Source of the DNA: Acidithiobacillus sp.
GTDB lineage: Bacteria > Pseudomonadota > Gammaproteobacteria > Acidithiobacillales > Acidithiobacillaceae
DNA length: 64,000 nucleotides
Reading direction: 5' to 3'
NCBI RefSeq assembly: GCF_023256195.1
Contig: NZ_JAGDWX010000036.1
Location: forward strand, 1 to 64,000
Position numbers and translations under genes: made by a program. Position 1 is the first letter of the stretch. Every line of letters starts with the position of its first letter. The notes beneath the pieces were generated by a model. That model was not told the origin of the DNA and did no database searches. It saw nothing but the letters and a program-made list of their open reading frames with translations. Positions 1-7,468 of this stretch are shown one piece after another.

Positions 1-66
1 CCTGAAAGGGTCGAAATATAGGGGGATATCAGCCAAAAATCGCCTTCTCAGGGGTGATCTGAACCT

Positions 67-558
67 TTACGTGCCGTTCTGCCCAAAAAACCGGGGTTGT
101 TCGAGGTGCCCTGTAGTATCAAGACTGGCTGCGACGGCACCGATGGCGAAGCCGAGGTCGAAGAATTCGCCGGCCTGACGCCGCTTGCCGTAGTTGAGGC
201 GCAGGGCGCAACCGTAGTGGGAGTGCTGCTCCCCGAGGCGCAGGGGGGCAGATTCCAGACCGCTGGCCGCCGGGCTGAGCTCCAGATCGCCAAATCCGCA
301 ATAGCGGTAGCGAATCTCCGCAGCAGCCAGGCGCTCGGCGGGTGTCCAGTGCGGATGTTGCTGGAACAGGCTGTGCAACTGCCGGTAGGCAATCTCCGCG
401 GCGGAGTCCCGCAGGATCGGTTCGTGCTGGATGTAGTGGCAATCCTCTACCACAAGCTGCAGGAAGCGATTGTAGTGATTGCAGTGGAAAACCATCGCCT
501 CACCATCGAGGCGGACGATGCCGGTGCGGGGATCGCGTTGGGCTTGGCAGGAATTCAT
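67..558 (-). CDS. hypothetical protein
   Basis: I do not recognise the family with confidence. The product is 163 aa, soluble, with no signal peptide or membrane segment. A conspicuous motif FHCNHYNRFLQ lies at residues 24-34, just after the N-terminus, and several cysteines (C4, C26, C40) are present, so a metal or cofactor site is possible but not shown. The start at 558 is chosen because GGAG stands 5-6 bases upstream on the minus strand; the open frame continues upstream to 597 without a comparable ribosome site. It stands alone, with 90 bases separating it from the next minus-strand gene. Confidence 0.6.
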   Translation of the reverse strand: MNSCQAQRDPRTGIVRLDGEAMVFHCNHYNRFLQLVVEDCHYIQHEPILRDSAAEIAYRQLHSLFQQHPHWTPAERLAAAEIRYRYCGFGDLELSPAASGLESAPLRLGEQHSHYGCALRLNYGKRRQAGEFFDLGFAIGAVAASLDTTGHLEQPRFFGQNGT

Positions 559-648
559 GAGCGCTCCACGGCTAGGTAAATACTCCATAGATAGCACGCT
601 TCTGGGAAAAGGCCAGGCGCTCGCCGACCTTTTCCCGCATTGGGCGCG

Positions 649-909
649 TCAGGCCTTCTTGATGAGTTTGATGATGAAAAGCAGTACCGCAGCGCCGATG
701 AAGGCGACGACGATGGCGCCGATGATGCCGGCCCCGAAAAGACCCGCGAGCCCTAGGGCTGTGAGCAGAAAGCCGCCGATGAAAGCACCGATGATACCGA
801 CCACTATGTCACCGATGAGGCCAAAGCCCCGTCCACGGACGAGAAGACCAGCAAGCCAACCGGCGACGGCACCGATCAGCAGAAAAACGATCAAGCTTGC
901 GATGCTCAT
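649..909 (-). CDS. GlsB/YeaQ/YmgE family membrane protein
   Basis: An 86-aa, very hydrophobic, glycine-rich protein with three predicted membrane segments (about residues 3-20, 28-48 and 58-80) and a basic C-terminal tail. This is the layout of the transglycosylase-associated / GlsB-YeaQ-YmgE family of small inner-membrane stress proteins, whose molecular function is not established. The start at 909 has GGAGG 8 bases upstream; a longer frame to 972 has no such site. It is a single gene between two other small minus-strand genes. Confidence 0.85.
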   Translation of the reverse strand: MSIASLIVFLLIGAVAGWLAGLLVRGRGFGLIGDIVVGIIGAFIGGFLLTALGLAGLFGAGIIGAIVVAFIGAAVLLFIIKLIKKA

Positions 910-1006
910 GTAGTTATCCTCCAAGAGTGCCTGTGGAAAACCGAGTCTACGGGAGTCCTCGCTATAAAACAACGTATTATCGCTACGGTTGCGCTATCGT
1001 GCAGGG

Positions 1007-1357
1007 TCATGCCGATGCCGGTGCCAGCACGACAGCGGTGCCGTAGGCGGTGATTTCATTCATGGCCTGGCCTTGTCCGGAGTCGAATTCACCCGAGTCA
1101 AAGCGCATCCCCAAGACGGCGTTGGCGCCTAGACTCTGGGCATGCTCGGCGAGGGCGGCAAGGGCATCGTCGCGATTTTCGTTGATGAGTTGGGTGAAAC
1201 CGCTTTGTTTGCCGCCAAAAATGGCGCGCACGCCGCCGAGAAAATTACCGACGATGGTGCGTGAACGCACACTGGTGCCGTAGACCGGACCGATGACGCG
1301 GACAACGGCACGACCGGGACAGTCGTTGAGGGTGAGGATGAGGACAGCATCGTTCAC
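1007..1357 (-). CDS. YbjQ/UPF0145 family protein
   Basis: A 116-aa protein matching the YbjQ (UPF0145) family in length and pattern. It has an N-terminal strand, a VIGPVYGTSVRSRTIVG-like stretch near residues 22-38, the helix with NENRDDALAALAEHA, then GANAVLGMRFDS and a C-terminal ITAYGTAV strand. The family is described as a putative heavy-metal-binding fold that forms oligomeric rings; its cellular role is unclear. The start is GTG at 1357 with AAAGGAG 7 bases upstream, preferred over the longer frame to 1438. Transcription is divergent from the symporter operon on the other side. Confidence 0.85.
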   Translation of the reverse strand: MNDAVLILTLNDCPGRAVVRVIGPVYGTSVRSRTIVGNFLGGVRAIFGGKQSGFTQLINENRDDALAALAEHAQSLGANAVLGMRFDSGEFDSGQGQAMNEITAYGTAVVLAPASA

Positions 1358-1450
1358 GGGAGACTCCTTTGGCCTGGGATTCCCCCATATTGTAGTTGGA
1401 TTCCCGTGTGGAAGCCCATACCGGCTCTTGTCTCGCATGTCCGAAATGGC

Positions 1451-1465
1451 CTACCGTAACGGTAG
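1451..1465. promoter_or_regulatory. perfect 15-base palindrome, candidate operator
   Basis: CTACCGTAACGGTAG is an inverted repeat with 7-base arms around one central base. It overlaps a second inverted repeat (GTAACG...CGTTAC, 1457-1475). It lies between the divergent ybjQ-like gene and the DUF3311/symporter operon, 44 bases before the likely DUF3311 start. The binding protein is unknown. Confidence 0.4.
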
Positions 1466-1508
1466 CTTCGTTACCATGGAACCCGATCTTCACGGCCCCG
1501 CACACACC

Positions 1509-1739
1509 ATGACAGAATCCAGGCATCCCCATCATCCTAAACGCCTGAGATGGTTCGATATCTTGTTACTGGCCATCCCCTGCGTAGCCGTTTTAATCGT
1601 TCCTTTTTACAACCGGGTTGAACCAAAGCTCTGGGGAATTCCTTTCTTTTACTGGTGGCAACTGATGTGGGTACCCCTGTGCAGCGTTTTCCTGGGACTG
1701 GTCTATCTGCGTCTGCGTCGTCGGCGAGCCGGATCCTGA
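1509..1739 (+). CDS. DUF3311 family small membrane protein
   Basis: A 76-aa protein with a short basic N-terminus and two hydrophobic segments (about residues 15-32 and 45-65), ending in an Arg-rich tail. The internal PFYNRVEPKLWGIPFFYWWQ stretch is typical of DUF3311 proteins, which usually sit directly upstream of a sodium:solute symporter as a small accessory subunit. Here only one base separates its stop from the symporter ATG. The start is uncertain: ATG 1509 or ATG 1476 (11 residues longer), neither with a strong ribosome site. Confidence 0.75.
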   Translation: MTESRHPHHPKRLRWFDILLLAIPCVAVLIVPFYNRVEPKLWGIPFFYWWQLMWVPLCSVFLGLVYLRLRRRRAGS

Positions 1740-1740
1740 C

Positions 1741-3282
1741 ATGCACTTCTGGACGATCGCGGTCTTTCTGGTCTGTTTTGTTCTGGTCGGTTGGATCGGT
1801 CTGCGTGCTGCTCGCTGGCAAAGCGGCGATCTGCGGGAACTGCACGAATGGGGTCTGGGTGGTCGCCGTTTCGGCAGGTGGGTGACCTGGTTTCTCATCG
1901 GCGGGGATCTCTATACCGCCTATACCTTCATCGCGGTACCGGCTTTGGTTTTTGGCGCTGGCGCCCTGGGTTTCTTTGCCCTGCCGTACACGGTGCTGGT
2001 CTATCCCCTGGTATTCGCCATACTGCCGCGCCTGTGGTCCGTGGCGCACCGGCACGGTTACGTGACCGCCGCCGACTTTGTCGCCGGCCGCTATGGCAGT
2101 CCGCTGCTGGCGCTGGCTGTGGCCGCCACCGGCTTCGTCGCGACCATGCCCTACATTGCCCTGCAGCTGGTGGGCATCCAGGTGGTCATTGCGGCTCTGG
2201 GCCTTCCCACCGGGCCCGGCTGGGTGGGAGAGATCCCGCTTTTCGTTGCTTTTGCCGTCCTTGCGGCCTTCACCTACGTCAGTGGGCTGCGTGCGCCCGC
2301 CATGATCGCTATCGTCAAGGATGCTCTGGTATACATCACCATCCTCGCGCTGATCCTCGTGCTTCCCATCAAGCTGGGTGGTTTTGCGGCCATATTCGCT
2401 CAAGTCCCCCGCGATCACCTGCTGCTGCCCGCGGTACACGGGGGGCAGCTGGGCCTGCAGAGTTTTTACGTGACCCTGGCTCTGGGATCGGCCATGGCGC
2501 TGATGTTCTACCCCCACGCTACCACCGCCGTGCTGTCGGCCCGCGGCACGGATACGCTGCGCTGGAACTGGGTGTTCTTGCCTGCCTACTCCCTCGTCCT
2601 CGGTCTCATCGCTCTGCTGGGCTTCATGGCGCAGGCCGCAGATCTGTCCCGAATGCCGGATCTTGCCCCATATTTTCAGACCTTCGGGCCGCAATTCGCC
2701 ATGCCGGGTCTGCTCTTGCACTTTTTCCCGCAGTGGTTTGCTGGCTTGGGACTGGCAGCAGTCGCTATCGGTGCTCTCGTGCCCGCCTCCATCATGTCCA
2801 TAGCGGCGGCCAACCTCTTTACCCGCAACCTCTACAAGGCCTATCTTCGACCCCAGTGCTCGCCCCACGACGAGACCCAGATGGCCAAGTGGATGTCGCT
2901 GGTGGTGAAGTTGGGCGCCTTGCTGTTCATCCTCTTCCTGCCCTTGCAGTTTGCCATCCAGCTGCAACTGATGGGCGGTATCCTCATCTTGCAGACCCTG
3001 CCGGCCATCGCCGGTGGACTCTACACCCGCTGGTTCGATCCCCGCGCCTTGCTGATGGGGTGGCTGGCCGGTATGGGCTGGGGGATCTGGGCCCTGTCTC
3101 TGACGAGTTTTCAGAAATCCGTCTATGCCCTGTCCCTGGGTAGCTGGACGATTCCAGGCTACGTCGGGATCTACGCCCTGCTGCTGAATCTGCTGGTGGC
3201 GGTGCTGGCGACCCTGGTGCTTCGCCTTGTCGGGCTCGCCCATCGGCGCGATATCACACAGACCGCGGACTATCTGGGCTAG
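1741..3282 (+). CDS. sodium:solute symporter (SSS family, MctP-like)
   Basis: A 513-aa polytopic membrane protein with about 13 hydrophobic segments, the usual size and topology for the SSS family. The N-terminal part (GGRRFGRWVTWFLIGGDLYT, then a HGYVTAADFVAGRYGS loop near residues 100-118) is typical of SSS carriers. Together with the adjacent DUF3311 gene this points to an MctP-type transporter for monocarboxylates such as acetate, pyruvate or lactate, driven by sodium or protons. The substrate is inferred from family and gene pairing, not visible in the sequence. The genes form a two-gene operon. Confidence 0.85.
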   Translation: MHFWTIAVFLVCFVLVGWIGLRAARWQSGDLRELHEWGLGGRRFGRWVTWFLIGGDLYTAYTFIAVPALVFGAGALGFFALPYTVLVYPLVFAILPRLWSVAHRHGYVTAADFVAGRYGSPLLALAVAATGFVATMPYIALQLVGIQVVIAALGLPTGPGWVGEIPLFVAFAVLAAFTYVSGLRAPAMIAIVKDALVYITILALILVLPIKLGGFAAIFAQVPRDHLLLPAVHGGQLGLQSFYVTLALGSAMALMFYPHATTAVLSARGTDTLRWNWVFLPAYSLVLGLIALLGFMAQAADLSRMPDLAPYFQTFGPQFAMPGLLLHFFPQWFAGLGLAAVAIGALVPASIMSIAAANLFTRNLYKAYLRPQCSPHDETQMAKWMSLVVKLGALLFILFLPLQFAIQLQLMGGILILQTLPAIAGGLYTRWFDPRALLMGWLAGMGWGIWALSLTSFQKSVYALSLGSWTIPGYVGIYALLLNLLVAVLATLVLRLVGLAHRRDITQTADYLG

Positions 3283-3339
3283 GGTCGTAGGTGCTGGCAG
3301 GGTACACTATGGGCATCGCCATCATCGGAGTGCCTCACC

Positions 3340-3747
3340 ATGACCCATGACCTGAATGTGCTGCCCAAGCGCCGTCTGGAGCCTCTGTGCGACAAGATCG
3401 GCTTGCCCACCATCCGCGCCGTGGTCGACGACTTCTACGAGCGTATTCAACGCCACCCGACCCTGGCGGGGCCTTTTTCCGTGGTCGGCGACTGGGATCT
3501 GCACAAGGAGCGCCTCACCCACTACTGGTGGACGGTCATGGGTGGACTGCCCTACAAGGACTTTCGCTATGCCCTGGGGGACAAGCATGCACCTCTCGGG
3601 CTCAGCAACGCCCTGGTGGACGATTGGCTGGCCCTCTTTCAGGAGACCATGGCCGACCACCTCGAGCCAGAGCTTGCGCGCCGCTGGCACGGGATGGCCC
3701 AAGGCATCGGTGAATCCCTACGACTGATGTTCGCCCGCGACCACTAG
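3340..3747 (+). CDS. group III truncated hemoglobin
   Basis: A 135-aa globin of the truncated group III type. The helical pattern is complete: DDFYERI near residues 30-36, DLHKERLTHYWWTVMGG containing the distal region, and the proximal His in GDKHAPLGL at about residue 85, followed by WLALFQETM. Such globins bind haem and are linked to oxygen or nitric oxide chemistry, but no specific reaction can be read here. A GGAG lies about 10 bases upstream of the ATG. The last 30 bases overlap the end of the convergent ilvA gene. Confidence 0.88.
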   Translation: MTHDLNVLPKRRLEPLCDKIGLPTIRAVVDDFYERIQRHPTLAGPFSVVGDWDLHKERLTHYWWTVMGGLPYKDFRYALGDKHAPLGLSNALVDDWLALFQETMADHLEPELARRWHGMAQGIGESLRLMFARDH

Positions 3748-5310
3748 GGGCGCCACGCGCGGTATCTCGGCTGCTTTCTCCGAGTCGTCTCGGTCGCCTT
3801 GATCGAGAAAGAGGCGATAGGCGAGGTTGTCCGTCTCTTCGGCGTAGGGGAGTTCCAAGGAGGCGAGCATCCGGGCAAAGTCCTGGGCGTCGGCGGGATC
3901 CACCTCGAAACCCGCCAGTACCCGGCCGAAGTCCACGCCGTTGTTGCGATAGTGAAAAAGACTGATGTTCCAGCGTCCACCCGTCTTCTCGAGAAAATCC
4001 ATGAGGGCACCGGGACGCTCCGGAAATTCAAAGCGAAATACGCGCTCGTGTCGTGCCGCGCGGGCGTGTCCCCCCACCATGTGGCGGATATGCAGCTTGG
4101 CCAGCTCATCGTCCGAGAGATCCGCGGCGCGATGTCCCAGGGCTTGCAGCCCTTGCAGGAGTTTGCGGGCGTCGGCGCGATCGCGGACGGCGACTCCCAC
4201 GAAAATCTGCGCCTCGTCGCGCCGGTGCAGCCGGTAATTGAACTCGGTGATCACGCGCTCCCGACCGATGGCGGCACAGAAGGCGCGGAAGGCGCCGGGC
4301 TGTTCCGGGATGGTCACGGCAAAGAGGGCTTCGCGATTTTCGCCGATTTCGGTACGTTCGGCGATGAAGCGCAGGCGGTCGAAGTTCATGTTGGCGCCGG
4401 AAAGAATGGCGACCCAGGCGCCGCTGGAGGGTCCCGCTTCTGCTGCCTTGCGTTTGAGGCCGGCAACCGCCAGGGCGCCAGCCGGCTCCATGATGCTCCG
4501 AGTCTCTTCGAAGACGTCCTTGATGGCAGCGCATATTTCGTCGTTGCTGACCCGCACGATCTCATCCACATATTGACGGCAGAGGGCGAAGGTGTGCTTG
4601 CCCACCTGACGCACGGCCACGCCATCGGCGAAGATGCCCACCTGTTCCAGGGCGATGCGGGAATCTGCCTGCAAGGAACGGTACATGGCATCGGCTTCGA
4701 AGGGCTCGACACCGATGATGCGCAGCTCCGGTACGATGGCCTTCAGATAGGCAGCGACGCCAGCGATGAGACCGCCACCTCCCACGGGCACGAAGATGGC
4801 CTCCAGTCCCTCGCCGTGCTGGCGCAGGATCTCGGCGCCCACCGTCCCCTGGCCGGCAATGACCAGCGGGTCGTCAAAGGGGTGGATGAAGACCATGCCC
4901 GTTTCTTCGATCAGACGGTTGCAGTGCAATTGGGCGTCGGAATAGCTGTCGCCGTGCAGGATCACCTCGGCGCCGGCGCTGCGCACCGCCTGGATCTTGA
5001 TGTCGGGCGTGGTACGGGGCATGACGATGACGGCGTCGATGCCGAGATGGCGGGCGCCCCAGGCCACCCCTTGGGCGTGGTTGCCGGCACTGGCGGCAAT
5101 GACCCCGCGCGCCCGCTCCTCGGTGCTGAGGTGGGCCATGCGGTTGTAGGCACCGCGGATCTTGAAGCTGAAGATGGGCTGGAGATCCTCGCGCTTGAAG
5201 AGTACCGCACGTTGCAAGCGCGCCGACAATTTGGGAGCGGCCTCCAATGGGGTCTCCCGGGCGACATCGTAGACACGACTGCAGAGGATTTCACGGAGCA
5301 GATTCTTCAC
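3718..5310 (-). CDS. ilvA: threonine ammonia-lyase, biosynthetic
   Basis: A PLP-dependent enzyme that deaminates threonine to 2-oxobutanoate, the first step of isoleucine synthesis. The 530-aa protein has the full biosynthetic layout: a catalytic domain (about residues 1-320) with the PLP lysine K50 in FSFKIRGAYN, the SAGNHAQG substrate loop and the GGGGLIAG phosphate-binding loop, then two C-terminal ACT-like regulatory domains (about 330-500) that normally mediate isoleucine feedback. It is the last gene of a minus-strand operon, overlapping the ModE-like gene by 4 bases (ATGA), so translation is probably coupled. Confidence 0.95.
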   Translation of the reverse strand: MKNLLREILCSRVYDVARETPLEAAPKLSARLQRAVLFKREDLQPIFSFKIRGAYNRMAHLSTEERARGVIAASAGNHAQGVAWGARHLGIDAVIVMPRTTPDIKIQAVRSAGAEVILHGDSYSDAQLHCNRLIEETGMVFIHPFDDPLVIAGQGTVGAEILRQHGEGLEAIFVPVGGGGLIAGVAAYLKAIVPELRIIGVEPFEADAMYRSLQADSRIALEQVGIFADGVAVRQVGKHTFALCRQYVDEIVRVSNDEICAAIKDVFEETRSIMEPAGALAVAGLKRKAAEAGPSSGAWVAILSGANMNFDRLRFIAERTEIGENREALFAVTIPEQPGAFRAFCAAIGRERVITEFNYRLHRRDEAQIFVGVAVRDRADARKLLQGLQALGHRAADLSDDELAKLHIRHMVGGHARAARHERVFRFEFPERPGALMDFLEKTGGRWNISLFHYRNNGVDFGRVLAGFEVDPADAQDFARMLASLELPYAEETDNLAYRLFLDQGDRDDSEKAAEIPRVAPLVVAGEHQS

Positions 5311-5708
5311 GAGGGGGCGTCCTCACCGCTGGCTGGAAGCGGGCCGTCTGGCCGTAGCCACCGCCGGAAATCGTCCATGTCCGCCTGCAGGACGCTCTCG
5401 GCCTTGCTCTCCATGGCTTCGTAACGGCGTAGGACTTCCGTACCCAGGGGTGTGAGGCGGGCGCCGCCACCGCGACTGCCGCCCGTTGCCGTGCCCACCA
5501 GCGGTTCGACGAAGGAGCGATTCATGGTATCCACCAGCAGCCAGGCGCGGCGATAGCTCATGCCCATGGCCCGCGCCGCCGCCGATATGGACCCGTGCTG
5601 CTGGATGGCGCGCAGCAGCTCTGCCTTGCCCGGCCCCATGGCGATGGCCTCGGCGAGGAGGATGCGCAGCCTCGGTGCGGTACTGTGACTGTGTTTACCC
5701 TTGCTCAT
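5307..5708 (-). CDS. ModE-like winged-helix DNA-binding protein (HTH domain only)
   Basis: A 133-aa protein consisting of a LysR/ModE N-terminal type winged helix. The recognisable core is GPGKAELLRAIQQHGSISAA followed by ARAMGMSYRRAWLLVDTMN and GGSRGGGARLTPLG. The molybdate-binding C-terminal domains of full ModE are absent, so it belongs to the short, ligand-domain-free group. No molybdate transporter gene is nearby; its target is unknown and autoregulation or control of ilvA is only a guess. The start at 5708 overlaps the hydrolase end by 14 bases and the stop overlaps the ilvA start. Confidence 0.85.
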   Translation of the reverse strand: MSKGKHSHSTAPRLRILLAEAIAMGPGKAELLRAIQQHGSISAAARAMGMSYRRAWLLVDTMNRSFVEPLVGTATGGSRGGGARLTPLGTEVLRRYEAMESKAESVLQADMDDFRRWLRPDGPLPASGEDAPS

Positions 5709-6669
5709 GGCGCCATTGTCCTTCAAAGAATGCGATGAGGCTCTCGGCGAGCCAATACAGGTGACCTGGAAGCTTGCCGCTGACGAAGCCCACGTGTCCG
5801 CCGCCGTCGGTGACGCAGGGAATGACCTGGGAGCTGATGGCCCAGGCACGGACGCTATCGATGGGTACGATAGGATCATTGGCGCTGTGGAGCAACCAGG
5901 TGGGCACGGAAATGTTCTTGAGCAAGGGGCCGGCGGAGGACTCACGCCAGAAGCTGGCGGCATCGGCAAAGCCGTGGACCGGTGCCGTGAAGGCGTCGTC
6001 AAAGGCGCGCAGACTGCGAGCCCGGCGCACGGCCTGCCAGTCCGCCATCTGCGGAAAGCGGCGGCGATAGCGGCCCATGCTGGCTTTCAGGGTGCGTAGA
6101 AAAAAAGCCGCGTAGACCCGGTTCTGGGGCGCATCCAGATAGGTGGCGGTGGCGGTGAGATCGATGGGGGCGCAGATGGCGGCAGCGGCGCGCAGCGGTG
6201 TTGCCCTGCCTTCCTCACCCAGATACTTGAGGAGCACGTTGCCGCCCAGGGAAACGCCGGCAGCGAACAGGGGGCGTTCCGGAAAACGCTCGGCCAGGGC
6301 TGCCAGGATCCAGCGCAGCTCGGCGCTGTCACCGGCGTGGTAGGCGCGTGGGCGAAGGTTATCGAGGCCGCCGCAGCCGCGGAAATTCACCAGGGCTCCG
6401 GTCCAGCCCTGGCGCTGCAGACGGTCGGCAAAGGCGCGGGCATAGTGACCTCGGCTGCTGCTGGCAAGGCCGTGGAAGAGTGCGACCACCGGCCGATCGT
6501 CGCGACCATCGACCCAGTCCACGGCCAGGCGGTCGGCGTCGGGCGTGGTCCAGATTTCCCGCCGATAGCGAGGTCGCGGCGCCCGCGCCAGAAAAGGCGC
6601 CCACAGGGTCTCCCAGTGGCCATCGGGCAGCCACCGAGGAGGGCGAAAGGCGCAGGGAGGAGGGTTCAA
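5695..6669 (-). CDS. alpha/beta hydrolase, YheT family
   Basis: About 324 aa. The family signature is present: FRPPRWLPDGHWETLW near the N-terminus, FHGLASSS (oxyanion region), the nucleophile elbow GVSLGGN, SANDPIVP with the acid residue, and the late His in GGGHVGF. YheT-family enzymes are esterase-like; the natural substrate is unknown. The start is ambiguous: a TTG at 6669 forms a TTGA overlap with the preceding gene's stop and fits the family N-terminus, while an ATG at 6744 would add 25 residues inside the upstream gene. It is the second gene of the bfd-like/hydrolase/ModE-like/ilvA operon. Confidence 0.85.
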   Translation of the reverse strand: MNPPPCAFRPPRWLPDGHWETLWAPFLARAPRPRYRREIWTTPDADRLAVDWVDGRDDRPVVALFHGLASSSRGHYARAFADRLQRQGWTGALVNFRGCGGLDNLRPRAYHAGDSAELRWILAALAERFPERPLFAAGVSLGGNVLLKYLGEEGRATPLRAAAAICAPIDLTATATYLDAPQNRVYAAFFLRTLKASMGRYRRRFPQMADWQAVRRARSLRAFDDAFTAPVHGFADAASFWRESSAGPLLKNISVPTWLLHSANDPIVPIDSVRAWAISSQVIPCVTDGGGHVGFVSGKLPGHLYWLAESLIAFFEGQWRHEQG

Positions 6670-6881
6670 TCCTCGAGATAGGCGTCGTGATCGCGCAAGA
6701 AGGCTTCCAGCTCTTCGATGCAGCTGCCGCAGCCACTGCCGCAACCGGCGTGAACCATCAGCAGTTCCATGAAGGGCAGGGGATTGGCCCGCTGTTTTTC
6801 GAGAATCTCATTGAAAGTGGCCGCCGAGCAGCAGCAATAGGGACTATCGTCCTGCTCCAGAGCCTGGGAATTGGCTGGCAT
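6666..6881 (-). CDS. BFD-like [2Fe-2S]-binding protein
   Basis: A 71-aa protein of the bacterioferritin-associated ferredoxin type. Cysteines are arranged as CCC near residues 16-18 and CGSGCGSC near residues 47-54, with the CxxC-type second half followed by an EEL helix, as in BFD-like iron-sulfur domains. Such proteins carry a [2Fe-2S] cluster and usually take part in iron release or cluster transfer. No bacterioferritin gene is in this window. It is the first gene of a four-gene overlapping operon. Confidence 0.8.
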   Translation of the reverse strand: MPANSQALEQDDSPYCCCSAATFNEILEKQRANPLPFMELLMVHAGCGSGCGSCIEELEAFLRDHDAYLED

Positions 6882-7104
6882 GGGATTAAGAATACCTCAT
6901 CGATCGCTTCCTGGGCGCGACCGCGCCGTTTGCGCGGGTCACTCCTGACGTAAACATCCGCATATTCTGCTTGTCTGTGTTCACATCTGCAAGGGCGCAA
7001 GGGAAAACCGCTCCGGATTTGGGGGAGGCGATGTTGTCCCGTACCGCGCTCTGCCCAGCCTGCCAAGGTCCGCCAGGCCAGGTATCTTTGCCGATTTTGC
7101 CGCC

Positions 7105-7133
7105 TTGACGTCGACAGGTCTGGCCGCTAGTCT
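7105..7133 (+). promoter_or_regulatory. candidate sigma-70 promoter
   Basis: TTGACG (7105-7110) and TAGTCT (7128-7133) are separated by exactly 17 bases. This would start transcription near 7140, ahead of the 7162 open frame and the macroglobulin/PBP1C operon. Confidence 0.45.
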
Positions 7134-7161
7134 GAGAACAAAATCATGAGGGAGCGAAGAC

Positions 7162-7440
7162 GTGCGTGCCTTGTCTACGAGGTTTGCCGCGGTATGTCTT
7201 GATGTAGATTCTGTGATTCCGGCAAGCCCGGTCCTCCAGATCAGCTGTCCGCACGGCGCAAGGGTGCCCGGCGGGTATCCGTCTCGCGATTTGCACTCTT
7301 CCTGCTTCGCCTCCTCTGCCCCCCTTCCGGGGAGGTCGCGCCTCGACTATCGGGTCACCTCCCTCGCGATATCGAAGATACCGACTGACCAGGGACGCGC
7401 TTGGAACCGGCCGTCCGTGGCTTGCTCACGCCTAGGCTGA
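7162..7440 (+). CDS. possible leader ORF, doubtful
   Basis: A 92-codon open frame starting with GTG at 7162. GAGGGAG lies 7 bases upstream, and the stop lies 28 bases before the macroglobulin ATG. The protein is rich in Ser, Arg and Pro with no recognisable domain, and its composition looks more like translated non-coding DNA. It is listed because its promoter and ribosome site are unexpectedly well placed. Confidence 0.2.
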   Translation: MRALSTRFAAVCLDVDSVIPASPVLQISCPHGARVPGGYPSRDLHSSCFASSAPLPGRSRLDYRVTSLAISKIPTDQGRAWNRPSVACSRLG

Positions 7441-7468
7441 CGGATCAGGAAGGGGAGGACCGGGTTTT

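Larger units (their letters stand above)
6882..7468. other. 587-base intergenic region
   Basis: This region separates the minus-strand bfd-like operon from the plus-strand macroglobulin operon. It contains a GC-rich hairpin near 6917-6940 (upstream of the bfd-like gene), a candidate plus-strand promoter at 7105-7133 and a weak open frame at 7162-7440. I see no RNA gene or repeat. Confidence 0.5.

Noticed and set aside
1537-3243. 568-codon antisense frame over the symporter
   Set aside because: A shadow of the sense gene; the protein is Gln/Asp/His/Gly-rich, has no domain, and lies opposite clear membrane segments.
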